From Termitomyces sp. T153 (taxonomy: Eukaryota; Basidiomycota; Agaricomycetes; Agaricales; Lyophyllaceae), in assembly GCA_018296165.2 (NCBI GenBank), contig JACKQL020000018.1, forward strand, positions 992,001-1,056,000: a DNA stretch of 64,000 nt. The letters are read 5' to 3'. The notes below the pieces were generated by a model. That model was not told the origin of the DNA. It ran no database searches and saw only the letters and a list, made by a program, of their open reading frames with translations. A program made the position numbers and the translations under genes. Below, one piece after another: positions 34,500 through 45,199 of the stretch. The stretch's first letter is position 1. Each line of letters opens with the position of its first letter.

Positions 34500-35639
34500 C
34501 AGTGTTGGCCCTTAAGGCCTTATTAAGGGCTGAAGACTATCTTAAGGGTTAAGTCTTAAAAAGCACCCTTAATTAAGACATTATATTAAGGGTTATTTAA
34601 GGGTTATTCTAAAAACAGTACAGACATAACTTAACCATTGTAATCATCGCCCGAACCTTCCAATTCACCATCATAAAGTTTACCTTTCCATCAACCATTA
34701 TATTTACTCTGTTAATGGAGTCTTTTGACTCATCCTTCCATCTATCAGCCACCAGGACTGCATACTTCCCTCTCAGCATTTCCTTCAATCATTTTGTGAC
34801 TTTGTTGTTTGCTTCCTCCAGAAGCTGGCCAGCAATCTGCTTGCATGAAGGAATGACATCCCCAGCTGTTGATCAAAAGAGAAGAAAGAGGGATAAGACT
34901 TCTGGATATTTGACCCAGAAAAATGGTAAGTTAGCAGAAATAGTTGTGTGCAAGAACTGCTGCTGCACTATCTCAGCTTGTGCCAGTGTAAAAGGGACTT
35001 GAATCCCACAAAACACTTTGAGCTTAGACTGCTTTAGTGAATCCTTGACTCAGCTGATCTGGTTTGTCTTTGCACATTTGAATTTCTGGCTGGTATCTTG
35101 GTCATCTGTGTTGTCATCAGAGCTATCTTGGTCTTGCTTTCCTGATGTACCATCTTTCAATGCCTTGGCTGTCTTCTGTGCCTCTGAAGATGCATTTGGA
35201 CAGGGTGTGCCATTGCCTCCCTTGCCAAGGACATGAGCCATCATTGCCTCTTTTATGCCAAAGGACACCACCAACACCAGACTTCATTGCTTTGAAACAT
35301 TGATATCCCATGATTCCAATTCAGAAAACAGCTTGAGTATCCCATCACCATCAAGATTGATCACTCCATCTGGATGCTGCTTTTCTATGCAGCCACAACA
35401 ATGTGCACGGTAGTGAGTTGCATCCTGCTTCTCTCCTCTCAGGAAGAATGCCCATAGGGGACACTTTTTCAGAGGCATTGTTTTGGGTAGAGTGGACAGG
35501 ATTTTTTTTGATGTCTGCCATTTCCTTAATAGGATGAACTTGTATCTTAAGCCTTAATTAAGCCTTAAATTGAACCATCCTTTATCTTAAGGCTTAACCT
35601 TAATATGATATTAAACCTTAACCCTTAAGGCCAACACTG
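34500..35639. mobile_element. hAT-like DNA transposon, internally deleted
   Basis: Ends are inverted: CAGTGTTGGCCCTTAAGG at 34500 and the reverse complement of CAGTGTTGGCCTTAAGGG at 35639. Subterminal regions at both ends are filled with TTAAGG/CTTAA words. Flanking octamers CCCAGCAA and TCCAATAA match at 5 of 8 positions, and the three differences are all transitions, as expected for an old 8-bp target duplication. The interior holds a minus-strand BED-finger-like reading frame but no catalytic domain; 1.14 kb is too short for an autonomous hAT. Confidence 0.72.
35050..35478 (-). pseudogene. BED zinc-finger remnant of hAT transposase
   Basis: Starting at 35478 the product reads CPLWAFFLRGEKQDATHYRA then HCCGCI, a BED-type finger start (W/F aromatic pair, C-x2-C, His later) as found at the N-terminus of mushroom hAT transposases. 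A stop after ESWDINVSKQ interrupts it. A frame with AMMAHVLGKGGNGTPCPNA then continues for another 60 or so codons and ends in an acidic tail. The RNase-H-like catalytic part is absent. Confidence 0.6.
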
Positions 35640-35738
35640 TCCAATAAAGCCAGTCCCTTGCAACAAAAGAGACAAACAAGTCCATCATTTACTCTTGCCT
35701 GAGATACTTGGTTTCTCTCCACCTGATCCTGTTACTTT

Positions 35739-36357
35739 AATGCATCATTCTGTGTAATTACAGTAAAAATGTAATGCAATATTAAGTACTGTATGGAAGT
35801 AATGTATGACACTAATGCATCAGTGATGCATTAGGAACAGAAAAAAAAATTACCTTACCATAAAATTTAACCAAAAACCTCCATAGAGAATACATAAATA
35901 CTTCAAGAAAGAACATAACCAATACACCACAATGTCAATCAAGTTACAATAACATTATGTATATGTAAGTAGTGTTGAGTGAGCTGTCTATGGCTTTCAC
36001 TGCCAATTATGGTTCAGTTAGGTTTTTTGTTAGGGTTAGTTTGTAGTGTTAGGTTAGTTAAGGCTTCAGACAGGGATATCTATTAAAGAGGAGCTTGCTC
36101 CCCTTAGATAATATACCCCATCTCAACTTTTTCTCAACTTTTTTGATATGACTATTTGGTCTAATGATCATTTGTGTACTTGTTGGCAATTTCTATGCAT
36201 GATGATCTTGGTTCAATCCCTATGTACTGTATTTTTCATTCATTCCCAATGCATTGGTGATGCATTACTGTCATGCATTACTTCCATGCAGTACTTAATT
36301 TAAGTTACAGGGGATATTGCATTACATTTTTACTGTAATTACACAGTATGATGCACT
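35739..36357. repeat. MITE-like element with ~105-130 bp inverted repeats
   Basis: The two arms (35739-35840 and about 36235-36357) are inverted copies sharing TGTGTAATTACAGTAAAAAT, GTAATGCAATAT, TTAAGTACTG.ATGGAAGTAATG and TAATGCATCA. The right arm has an extra dozen or so bases in the middle. The centre has no ORF. The whole unit is about 620 bp and CpG-poor. Confidence 0.75.
36146..36222 (+). other. Degenerate tRNA-like segment inside the MITE
   Basis: GGTCTAATGATCA (A-box-like, as in GGTCTAGTGGTTA of tRNA-Glu/Asp) is followed 45 or so bases later by GGTTCAATCCC, a perfect match to the B-box pattern GGTTCRANNCC. No stable acceptor stem is visible. It is best read as a SINE-like tRNA fossil, not a tRNA gene. 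Confidence 0.3.
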
Positions 36358-37208
36358 ACAATGACAGGGTCAGCTGTTCTCTCCCCAGCTCTTGCCCAAT
36401 GATATAATCAATATCACAAAAAATCCTGTCCAGGATGGTGTCACTAGCATGGCCTCCAGAAATGGGTTGAAGCCCATGCCAAGCATTAAACAGATGATTA
36501 GGATTGATTGGCTCAAATAGGGGACCAGGGATCCCCAGTGAAATGTGAAAGATAGGGTAAGTGGAGTCTGGAACATATGGCTACCATGGGGCAGTAGTTC
36601 ACAAAAAGTTGACATGCACACTGGAATATCTGTGTGTATTCCTAATTTATAACTTCACTCTGGAACTAGGAATATAATTCCATGCATCCTGATGATGAAG
36701 GAACCGGTGGCTGGCAGCCAGTCCCTGGGAAACTCTCCTATAGGTCTGTCCAAAATTTACCCCTAAAATGGGCTTAAAATATGCTATAAATCTGGCTTTT
36801 TTAGGCTCCAAATACACTATTGATTCAGCCAAATTGATAAGATTGGCCAGGGTTAATTTAGGTGAAGATCTTATCTCACTGACCATTTCACATATCACAT
36901 CCACAATAGGGCCACACAGTGGCCATCATGCTTTGTCTCATTATCCCATTGTCATATTTACATATAATCCTATGAGCTGCAGTAGGACACCTCATTGTCT
37001 CACTTTGTGCTCACAGGCAAGTATTCCTTTCATTTAGATTATTGTCATCTCACTTCGCACTCACAGTGTTTGTTCACTAGTCTCTTACATCATGTGTCAT
37101 GTTTGAGATCTAATCTATTACACCCACATACCACATATGTCTGGGAGAAATACCTCTCTCCCTCCCAGATCTTCAGATGGCTGATTTGCAAGTGTGACCT
37201 CTCATATC
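36358..37208. other. Repeat-derived gap
   Basis: CpG-poor, no gene. A phrase near 36770-36830 (AAATATGCTATAAAT, then CCAAATACACTATT) resembles ATACGCTAT phrases at 38955-39075, suggesting related repeat DNA on both sides of the retroelement relic. Confidence 0.4.
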
Positions 37209-38657
37209 ATGACCCCTCCTCCTGCTCCAGTCTCCATTGAGCCTCCCATGCAGTCTGCCACACTGTTGGCCAAAGAAGTAGCAGAGATCTGAAATTCCCA
37301 CACTCAGCTCAAGAACCTCATGGCTCAGCTTCTTGACAGAGTCTCCCCTTCCCCTCTCTCCAACCTGTTGATTGCTGCCATAGGCATGGCCACACTGCTA
37401 CTGGGCCCCTTTGTCCCCCCGATCACAGCAGTAGGCATCAATGGTGCATCATTGACTACTCCCCTCTTCTTGCGAATGCACTTCCCTGATGCCAACTCAG
37501 CAGTATTGGCAACCATCATCACACATGACTTCAAGGCTGCAGACTTACACAAGCTGGACCCTACCAACCAGGATCAGGAGACCATGTACACATTTAATGG
37601 TGCCACTGACCAGTTCAAAGTGAGCCATTGTGCTGGAAGGGAGTACAAGATGCCATTCTCAGTGCTCATCCCTCTCCAAACATACTTCCACATTCTTGTG
37701 TTCCATGTGAATGATGCTGCAGCCACAGAAACGTTCTGGGCAGACACTGAGCAACTCCTGGAATTAGTTGCAGAGTACAAGTGGTCAGCAGTCTTTGCTT
37801 ACCACTCGGTGTTTTCCAACCATTGTCATGCAGAAATGGCAGCCAGTGATTACTTGCAATGGGTCTGCAGGGACAGTGATCTGCTGTCTAAACATGTTTA
37901 CATGCACTAAAAAACCACTCATGCGAAGCAGTCAAAAACCATGCCCACCATTCAATCACCAGCTAATCCCAACAAACTGTGCTGCAAGTACAACAAAGGG
38001 AAGTGCACATCCAGCCCATGTCCTTGGGGATGCACTCACACATGTCTAACCTGTGGCAAGCCTGACCACAGCAAACTGCAGCACAAGGATTAGGCTCAGG
38101 GCAGGGCAAGTCCTACCCCTGTCCTCTCAGCTCACCCAGGCCTAGCCCCAGGCACTTTTTTACTTCCTCTCGACTTCCTTGCTCTGGCTCCTCTCACTCC
38201 AGCTCTTCCCCTCCCACCCCCTTGCCCTAACACTGATCCCCACACCAATGCCCCCTTCCTTGACACATCCTTGCTGCCCTGCATCAAGTCCACTCTGAAT
38301 GCAGTGGCCTGGACCTATTACCTATGAGACTACCCTAATCAACTATTTGTATCTACCTTAACACAAATTATACATTTTGGCACCAATATTGGTTTCACAG
38401 GTGATTGGACTCTCAGCCAGTGCTGCTCCAACCTTAAAACCACACTCGACGATGTTCACATCATGAACTCCATCTCAGCTGACATTGCCTGTCAAGTCAC
38501 CAACGGGTGGACATGGGGCCCATTCAGATCGCCACCACACTATTCTGGACTAAAGTTCCTTTCACATGATTTTTTGATGGCATGTGACCATATAACATGC
38601 ACAAACAATAACTTGAGAGATGGGAACTCTTCTATGGCTACCTGTCCTGCTTCCTAG
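37209..38657 (+). mobile_element. DIRS-like (tyrosine-recombinase type) retroelement relic
   Basis: The first frame (from about 37209, with an in-frame TGA at 37290) encodes a Gag-like product with SVLIPLQTYFHILVFHVNDA and HCHAEMAASDYLQWVCRDS. It then reads into a Cys/His cluster CCKYNKGKCTSSPCPWGCTH then CLTCGKPDHSK. About 250 bp later another stretch reads HFGTNIGFTGDWTLSQCC, DDVHIMNSISADIACQVTNG then WGPFRSPPHYSGL. This resembles the segment just before the reverse-transcriptase core of DIRS-like elements (IxFGxxIGYxGP, ISxxIxxxVxxGRxxGPF). The polymerase core, RNase H and recombinase are missing. The assignment rests on recalled family patterns and is moderate. Confidence 0.5.
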
Positions 38658-39967
38658 CAGGAATATGTATCATCAACTTAGGAAGCTTTTTTGCTATGTC
38701 TCTGCATGTCAAAGCTGCCCATTGAACATTTAGACCCTCCTTCAATGTAAATTTTGCTTTGAGCTGACCCTCTTGTCCCAATGGCTCAAAGATGTGTGGA
38801 CTCAGATGATATAGGAATGAGTCAGTATGTACATATGTGTGTAAGTGCTGCATGAAAAGATTGGTGAGTCAAGCAGACGGTGTCCAAGGAAAATGGCAGC
38901 GGGGCTTAATGGGATATAATCGCAGGCTTGACCACCACATCAAATTGTCCATATGGTCGTAAAATACGCTATCAAAAGGACAAAGGTCTCAAAATTTTGC
39001 CGCTGCACGGGTGAAAAGTGCCTATATTTGGTCGAGATTTGGCCATTTTTGGGGTCTCAAATACGCTATTTTCGGGAGAGACAGAGCTTCCCGGGGCCTC
39101 GGCAGCCTACAGAGGAGTGGGGCGAACTGTAGCTCGATAGGACGCAGTCCACAACTTTTGGCCAAGGCTGCATTGACGATTTGTACTGTTTGTGGTATCT
39201 TTTTCTCCTCTTTATCCAATCCGTGAAAACAAATGTAGACACACACTACGCGGAAGGATCCATCATGCCAATTATCGTCTTCAGGCTCATATAGGCCATT
39301 GTTCTCACCAAGCCCCTCTTTTTTATACGATCCTTCGCATACCTTATATTCAACGGTGCCTGCGTTGGAAAAGCATTTCACAATGGTGAGAAAAATATCT
39401 ACCTACCAGTCAAACTTACCAAGTCCTGACTAATCTCTTCCCAAAAGGTCGAAGACCACTAGAACCGCACTACATACAACAGGTTGGCTTGCTAGTGGAA
39501 CCGAGCCCAACCGTATGTCTCCATTTCTGTAAGAAACTCGATTTGATTGACCTCTCTTTTCATGGCTGCCGACTTTCTTACGGCATTCTCATTGGAACTC
39601 ATTGTTACTGTCGTTCTAAAATTCGTCAGTCCCAAAATGATGGACATTAAACAAGTGCACGATCGTTATAACAAAGATCCGTCTCTTCGATGTCTTCGCT
39701 GATGCTCACGACTCTTTTTATTAGCCCGGCCTATAAACGGGTAAGCTTGTGTCGTTTTACTTTTGACTGTAAGTGAGCTCTTTCTCGAGCCTTGGAAAGG
39801 GTGGAGAATACGCATACTACAAGGTACTTATCAACGCATAACTCTAAAGCATGTCCCGACCCCATAGAGTGACCTCCAATGACGGAAGAATTATGGATAT
39901 TATTGCTCTAAAATGCAAAGTTTACAGTGATGACCTGACATGCTATAAGGTTACAAAAAGTATGAGT
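38658..39967. other. Mixed repeat and gene-fragment region
   Basis: On the minus strand 39400-39020 an open stretch reads GTVEYKVCEGSYKKEGLGEN then DGSFRVVCVYICFHGLDKEE, preceded by a plausible intron. It looks like an exon of some protein, but I cannot name it and no start is visible. The part 39099-39163 is repeated elsewhere in the window. From 39400 to 39967 I see no feature. Confidence 0.4.
39099..39163 (-). repeat. Dispersed repeat shared with 57693-57757
   Basis: Reading the minus strand gives AAAAGTTGTGGACTGCGTCC then CTACAGTTCGCCCCACTCCT and CTGTAGGCTGC. The plus strand at 57693 carries the same phrases with a few substitutions. The copies are therefore inverted relative to each other, 18.6 kb apart. 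Confidence 0.75.
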
Positions 39968-39980
39968 TCATTGCATAGGC

Positions 39981-42353
39981 CTATAGAGACGCTCTGGTAT
40001 TCGTGAGATACGGGACAAGACTTGACGGTGAAGACGAGGATCCAAGTCGAGGCTTGAGTGAGCAGACGAAGATTGATGCTTCAGGGGTCGTAGTTTCAGA
40101 ATGGTTGGCTTGACACTTCTAAGTGAAAAAGAATTGTCAATTCAGTAAGATCGGAAACCTGAGTCTCTTATCCTATCGTAACATACGGCGGTTTCGAGGT
40201 TTTGCGGTATCGAGTAAGACATTTTTGTAAACAAAAGAAACCGAAAGTCTAACGCCCAATGAGTAATATTCGTATAGATTCTGTGCGCTCACCAAAAATC
40301 CAGAGAAGGTGGCACGAAACACAAGGCCGAAGAGACAGAAAGCAGATGAAAGAGGAATGTGGACCAAGTACCCTAGTGATTCCAAATCGACTTTGAAACC
40401 CGAATTCAGTGTAAGCATCGAAACCCATGATCCAAAGACGAACCATGGATGATGGATTCTAAGAGTCTTAATAATCCCAGAAAGAACCAAGAGAGTGTGT
40501 AGAAGTCAGTGAACATGTGTGCATTTTCCTGAACTAAGACCGCAGATACGTTCACCACCTTCTTCATTTCCTCATGGGTTGTCATCGTCAGGTTCGAGAT
40601 TGTAGCGGCGAGAGCGTTCACAGATAAAGAAGCTTCGACTTGCGCTTGGTTGAGAAGCTTAACCTGACGGATGGAGGATTCGAGTGTATGCGCGACCTCG
40701 GAGCCTATCGCAGATAATTTTACAACAGACTGTGATTGGTTCATGCCTGCTGTCCCAGGAGTCGCAAAAAAGACAGACGCGCCTGTGTCAGACTGTTCAG
40801 CCCGTTGCTTAACGAAGCCCATTGGTATTGAACTCGGTCCTAGATCATACGCGGGTCAGAGAGGTTGAGAAAAGCGCCCTCGAGTATGAAAGTCTACAGT
40901 GATATCGACCGAGGCCTGCGACTGGACCTTGAACTCAATGAGCATCTTGTCAACATGTTGGAGTAACGATGATTTCATAAGATGAGTCAAAGCACGAAGT
41001 TCGTCCGCATGCTAAGGGCCTTTTGTATGTATCATGATAACGAAAAATTGGTCCAAGAGCATACGTGATGATTTAAATCTTGGAGTGATGTCGACGTCTA
41101 ATCAGCGATGAGCAGTCTTTCGAGCGATGGTTCCTCGAGGCAGAGAATACCTGTTCCAAGAGACGGAGAGAACGTTGTTCTTGTTCTTCCTGGAGAATAG
41201 ACACCGCTTCCCTGAACGAGCCTAATGTCTGTTTGTTTCGATTAGCATGCGTTCACGTGTTGATTAAAACAAGACAATTTTGACATGATCAAAGTTAGTG
41301 TTGAACCATGATTCCCAATGGCTGACACTGGAATTGATATTCTTGGATGCGGTGCGGATGTGAGATACAACTTCATTCAAGTCCTAGAAGTAGGTGTAAA
41401 CAACATGACTAGAGCTCCTCCATGGAATGTACGCACGTCAAGACGGCTTTCCAAAGAAGTCATGCTGAGTTCAGCGATCTTTTCTCGTGCGATGATGTGT
41501 TGCAAAAAATCAGTTTGATCCATGGTGACGTTTTTGTAGATATCACGCGCCACGTCTAGATTGACGCCGCTGATCAGATCATCAGGATCACAGATGAGTT
41601 GAGATATACCAATGTCATTCCAGCGTCGAAATGCAAAGCAAAGTTGTGCTGAAGTATCTGATGAGCATATCAAGAGATATTGAGGGAGCGCGTACTTACG
41701 AGTTTCACGCAGATATCCCGAGTAGCTTGACCAAAATTGGGCGCTTCGAGAGAGAGCACTATCGCTGGTCAAGAGATGATAGAATGGATAGATCAACATG
41801 CGGTTCTCACTCCACGCAATCTCCTTGTAGTCTAATCACATCAGAGGTCAGATGCTGTAGTTGAGATCTGGACATGAATGGAATGCATTCCAGAGGCACA
41901 GTGTAATGGGTAGCTGTCGCCACTTCACAGAGTGTCATGCTTATAGCGACTTGTCGAGAATCAGCCAGTTGCAAGGAGACAGAAGTTCAATATGGGATTC
42001 ACCATTAACACGTTCGCTCTCATTCATGTCTAGTTCGGCGCAATGGGATTGGATGGATGCAGCAGCTTTTCGAAAGCAATCCGGTCTGCGAGTATAGTCA
42101 TTCAGAGAGCCTGATGGCACATTCAAATTCATGCGGTATCAGGGAAAATTGATGGTCAACCTTGAGCCCGAAGAAGGGCCCCCATCTCTTCTGGTGTGAG
42201 CGCCGCACCTGGAATGCCAGGGAAATGATTAACTCAAATATTGGATATGTTTGAGGAATTGATACCTCTGGTAGAAGATACAGTCTGGCTGTTACATAAA
42301 CCAGTAATTAGTAGAGAGAGTACACAGATGACCACAAGGAACGCGAAAGGCAT
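39981..42353 (-). CDS. KAR5: Nuclear fusion protein, KAR5/Tht1-like
   Basis: Membrane protein of the ER/nuclear envelope required for nuclear envelope fusion during karyogamy. The gene has about a dozen short introns. The start codon at 42353 opens a hydrophobic signal (MPFAFLVVICVLSLLITGL). The family core follows: RRPDCFRKAAASIQSHCAEL, MTLCEVATATHYTVPLECIP, LSRSAQFWSSYSGYLRE and LCFAFRRWNDIDVARDIYKN, matching the conserved Cys-rich Tht1 domain. A long coiled-coil middle comes next. The C-terminus has hydrophobic segments (WFVFGSWVSMLTLNS, then GYLVHIPLSSAFCLFGLVF) for membrane anchoring. The final exon is ambiguous: two frames stop at 39968 or 39981. Middle splice sites are less certain than those of the N-terminal third. 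Confidence 0.8.
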
Positions 42354-43782
42354 TGCTGATTAGATATGTTAGTTTGGGAAGAGTCGAAGTCGTGGAAACT
42401 GGCGTGGAAACAAATGGCTGACATCATTACATATGTAACACATCCGTCCGACTGCTTTTGGACTGCGACTAGATCTGCCCTTGCAAGATGACACACGAAC
42501 TTCAAACTTTAATATCCCAACACTAGTTCCCAAAGGGCCTTGTGCGCTACCTACGTTCCAGTCCTGTCTACTTTAGTCTTTTATACATAATTGGCTCCCG
42601 CTGGTGCGGTGGCTGGGGTCTTGTGGTTAACTTGTTATCTCGCGTTACTTCATCGTTCACTTGTGACCGCAAGGCTAGTCTTTATGTGATCTATGGGCAT
42701 TCCTTATGGAGATCGGTTTCTACCAGCGCGATCGACAGGCTTGCCCCAAAAAATTTAGATCAATCTTCTCAGAAAATTGCACATCACGGATGTAACCTTA
42801 GCAGAAAGCGGTACCATTGTTGGTCAATTCGAATCTTTTGTTGGGAGTTTCAGATCCACATGTTCCTTTTACAGAATCACAAAGAGCAAGTTCGTTCCAA
42901 GCACCCCCTTCAGGCCCGGCTATCTCGATAACCTCTGCCGCTCGTAGCAGCTCTTTATCTTGACCTTGGCGAGTTGACAACCTCACTAGAATTAGTTTGA
43001 GGACACTTATGGCACTTCGGGTTCAAAAATCACTTATGATATCAGAAGGCTTCCTTCTTGATTCTTCCTATCGCTTCCATTATATTCAAGCACCTCATGG
43101 AGAAGTCTGAAATTTCAAATTGCATTCAAGACACATCTCGCGCTGGTCCTGAGTGGATACTTATCGCTAGTGCACAATTTGGCACGTGATCAGGTTGCCA
43201 GCCCTACTCATTGGAAGCTATTGTAGCGATCTCGCCACTCCTAAGATGGTAGACACCGTCAATAGCAAGTCCGAAGTGGCTGCAATCCTCATTTAGATTC
43301 TGATTGTTGAGAACGTTTCTTCAGGTCGGCGTATAAAACGGGAGATATCTTCCTTGGAAAAAGTTCCTTCTGCGCCTAATCTCAGTAAGTAGAAAGATGG
43401 ATACTATGCTTATATGTAGCTCGATAGGATAAGTGATTCAGCTCTGGAGCTGTACATATATACATATGTTTTCTCCAATTACATCAAGACACCTCAGACG
43501 ATGTGGAGCAACACAAAATAGCATGGGAACAATGGTAATACATATCGAATCACAGTTCGTCGTAAATTGGTCGTAAAATGGCGTAGATGATGTTCGATAC
43601 AAAGGGGTATCAAGTGGCAAAACCAGAAGGATAGTAAGCTATATGCTAATTGTGTGAAAAAGAGCAAGAGAGGATTAGTGAGAGAAGGGTACATTGAAAC
43701 GAAACGAATGTGGAGAATTGGGATAACGAGTGTAGGATCAGGTGAAGTGAGAGATTGAGCTACCAAGAGAGCGCAGGAAAGA
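42354..43782. other. Intergenic stretch with unassigned open frames
   Basis: About 1.4 kb. On the minus strand near 42800-42990 a short reading frame (DKELLRAAEVIEIAGPEGGA, then WNELALCDSV) looks protein-like, but it has no start, family or partner exon that I can see. The rest probably holds the KAR5 promoter and the 3' UTR of the next gene. Confidence 0.4.
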
Positions 43783-44940
43783 TTAGTGACGATCCATTTC
43801 TACCCGTCTCCGCGAGCTCGATCCAGCATGAATTTGGGATTGCCAGTAAGCAGCGCCTTCTCCTTTGAGCCATTCTCCGGTTAGTCCATTGCGTTCAAAG
43901 TCGCCATCCTGGTACCCATAACGTTGCTGCAGCAATCTCAATAAAGGGTTACGCAGTGCTGGGTCCATCCTGACGCTCTCTCCTGGATAATAACTTCCAA
44001 CACCGTGGCGAGAGAGACTTTCCTCAAAGAGAGCTTCCTCGTGAGTGCATCCACAATTGAGATATCCCGGAGGGGCATTACGAGGTGGGAATGACCGCCG
44101 TTCCCGACGGGAATCGTGCCAAGCGCATAGCGCGTTTCCGGCCCGATTGAGCGAACAGAACATTTTTTTTCGTATTTCCGTCCGGAGTTTCCAGTCTTCC
44201 TGAAAAGTGGCCGAAGGCGGTGGCGTAGGCAGGCAAAGAGGCTTCGGCGCCAGCTCTTTAGCGTGCATTTGCTCCAGGGCGATACGGTACCTTGCCGTCT
44301 CAGCCTCCACTTCGCGCAATCTTTGACGCAGCGTGATGAGTTCTGCTTTGAGTTGGTCCTCTGCAGAGATAGACGGATGTAACGGCTGTGTAGGCAGTGA
44401 GTAATTGGACCCGCTGTGTCGCAGACCATGCTGAGAGTAGGGTTCAAATATCGTGTTGCCAAAATTCGGCGACCCTGAAGAGTTGGATTCGGGAGAAGAG
44501 CCTCTCATCGTCGTCGAGTCGAAATCGAGGTTGTTGACAGACATATCATAAGTCAAGCTGTTCATTCCAGTGACCCCCTGATAGGAAGAATGCTGTATTC
44601 CCTGAAGCATAGCAGGTTGGCTTGATGACCAGATGGGGCTGGGTAATAAACCATCGTTTCGCATGGATGGAGACCGACTACTACGATGGACAGAGTCGCC
44701 GATGGCTCCTGTGAGGCTAGAAGTCATACTAGAACTAGATGATCCTGGTCGCATGGTATACAATCCGTCCTAAGTATACCGTTCATTCGGTTAAATTACA
44801 GGGTGGATGATTGAGCCACCTACAACCATGAAGGGCTGACTTGAAGAGTATATCTCATGACCACTGCAATTTCTTTGAGCGGGCGTATTGCACCTTCCGC
44901 TTCGCGCTCCGGAATGGGAGGACCAAGTCGTACTTGACAT
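43783..44940 (-). CDS. Conserved basidiomycete coiled-coil protein, unknown function
   Basis: Model: complement join 43783..44769 and 44827..44940, one 57-nt intron, 366 residues. Function not known. The first about 170 residues are Ser/Gly/Asn-rich and disordered. A coiled coil follows (AEDQLKAELITLRQRLREVE, then ETARYRIALEQMH). The C-terminal about 130 residues look strongly conserved: KKMFCSLNRAGNALCAWHDS, RRERRSFPPRNAPPGYLNCG, CTHEEALFEESLSRHGVGSY, then MDPALRNPLLRLLQQRYGY. The Cys/His pattern in that block (C, C-x2-H, C-x-C-x-H) could bind a metal, which is inference. Leucine zipper-like and Ser-rich parts suggest a nuclear role, with no direct proof. Confidence 0.75.
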
Positions 44941-45199
44941 TGCTGATACGTGGGTAGTGTACCAATGAATGAGAGTGAGAAGCGCTTCCGAGTCGCGACG
45001 GGGAAGACAACTCTAAGTAGAGGAGTGGGTTAAGAGGAGGTAGATGATGACATCTCAAGTTCATGTTACTTCTTTTTAAGGCCGGTGTGTGTTGGCAGGC
45101 AGTGCAGATCTTGTATTTCTCTGTAGCTTGGTGCATGGATGGGGTCAGCGTCGCTTGGAGCTGATCAAGAAAGATTGAGAAGGAGACGAGCTTACAAAC

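Noticed and set aside
36211..36221. Perfect tRNA B-box as evidence for a tRNA gene
   Set aside because: No acceptor or anticodon stems can be formed around it. It lies inside an inverted-repeat element, so it was reported only as a tRNA-like fossil.
43438..43766. Hydrophobic minus-strand open frames between KAR5 and the coiled-coil gene
   Set aside because: Short, without start context or family resemblance; probably the 3' UTR of the 43783-44940 gene.
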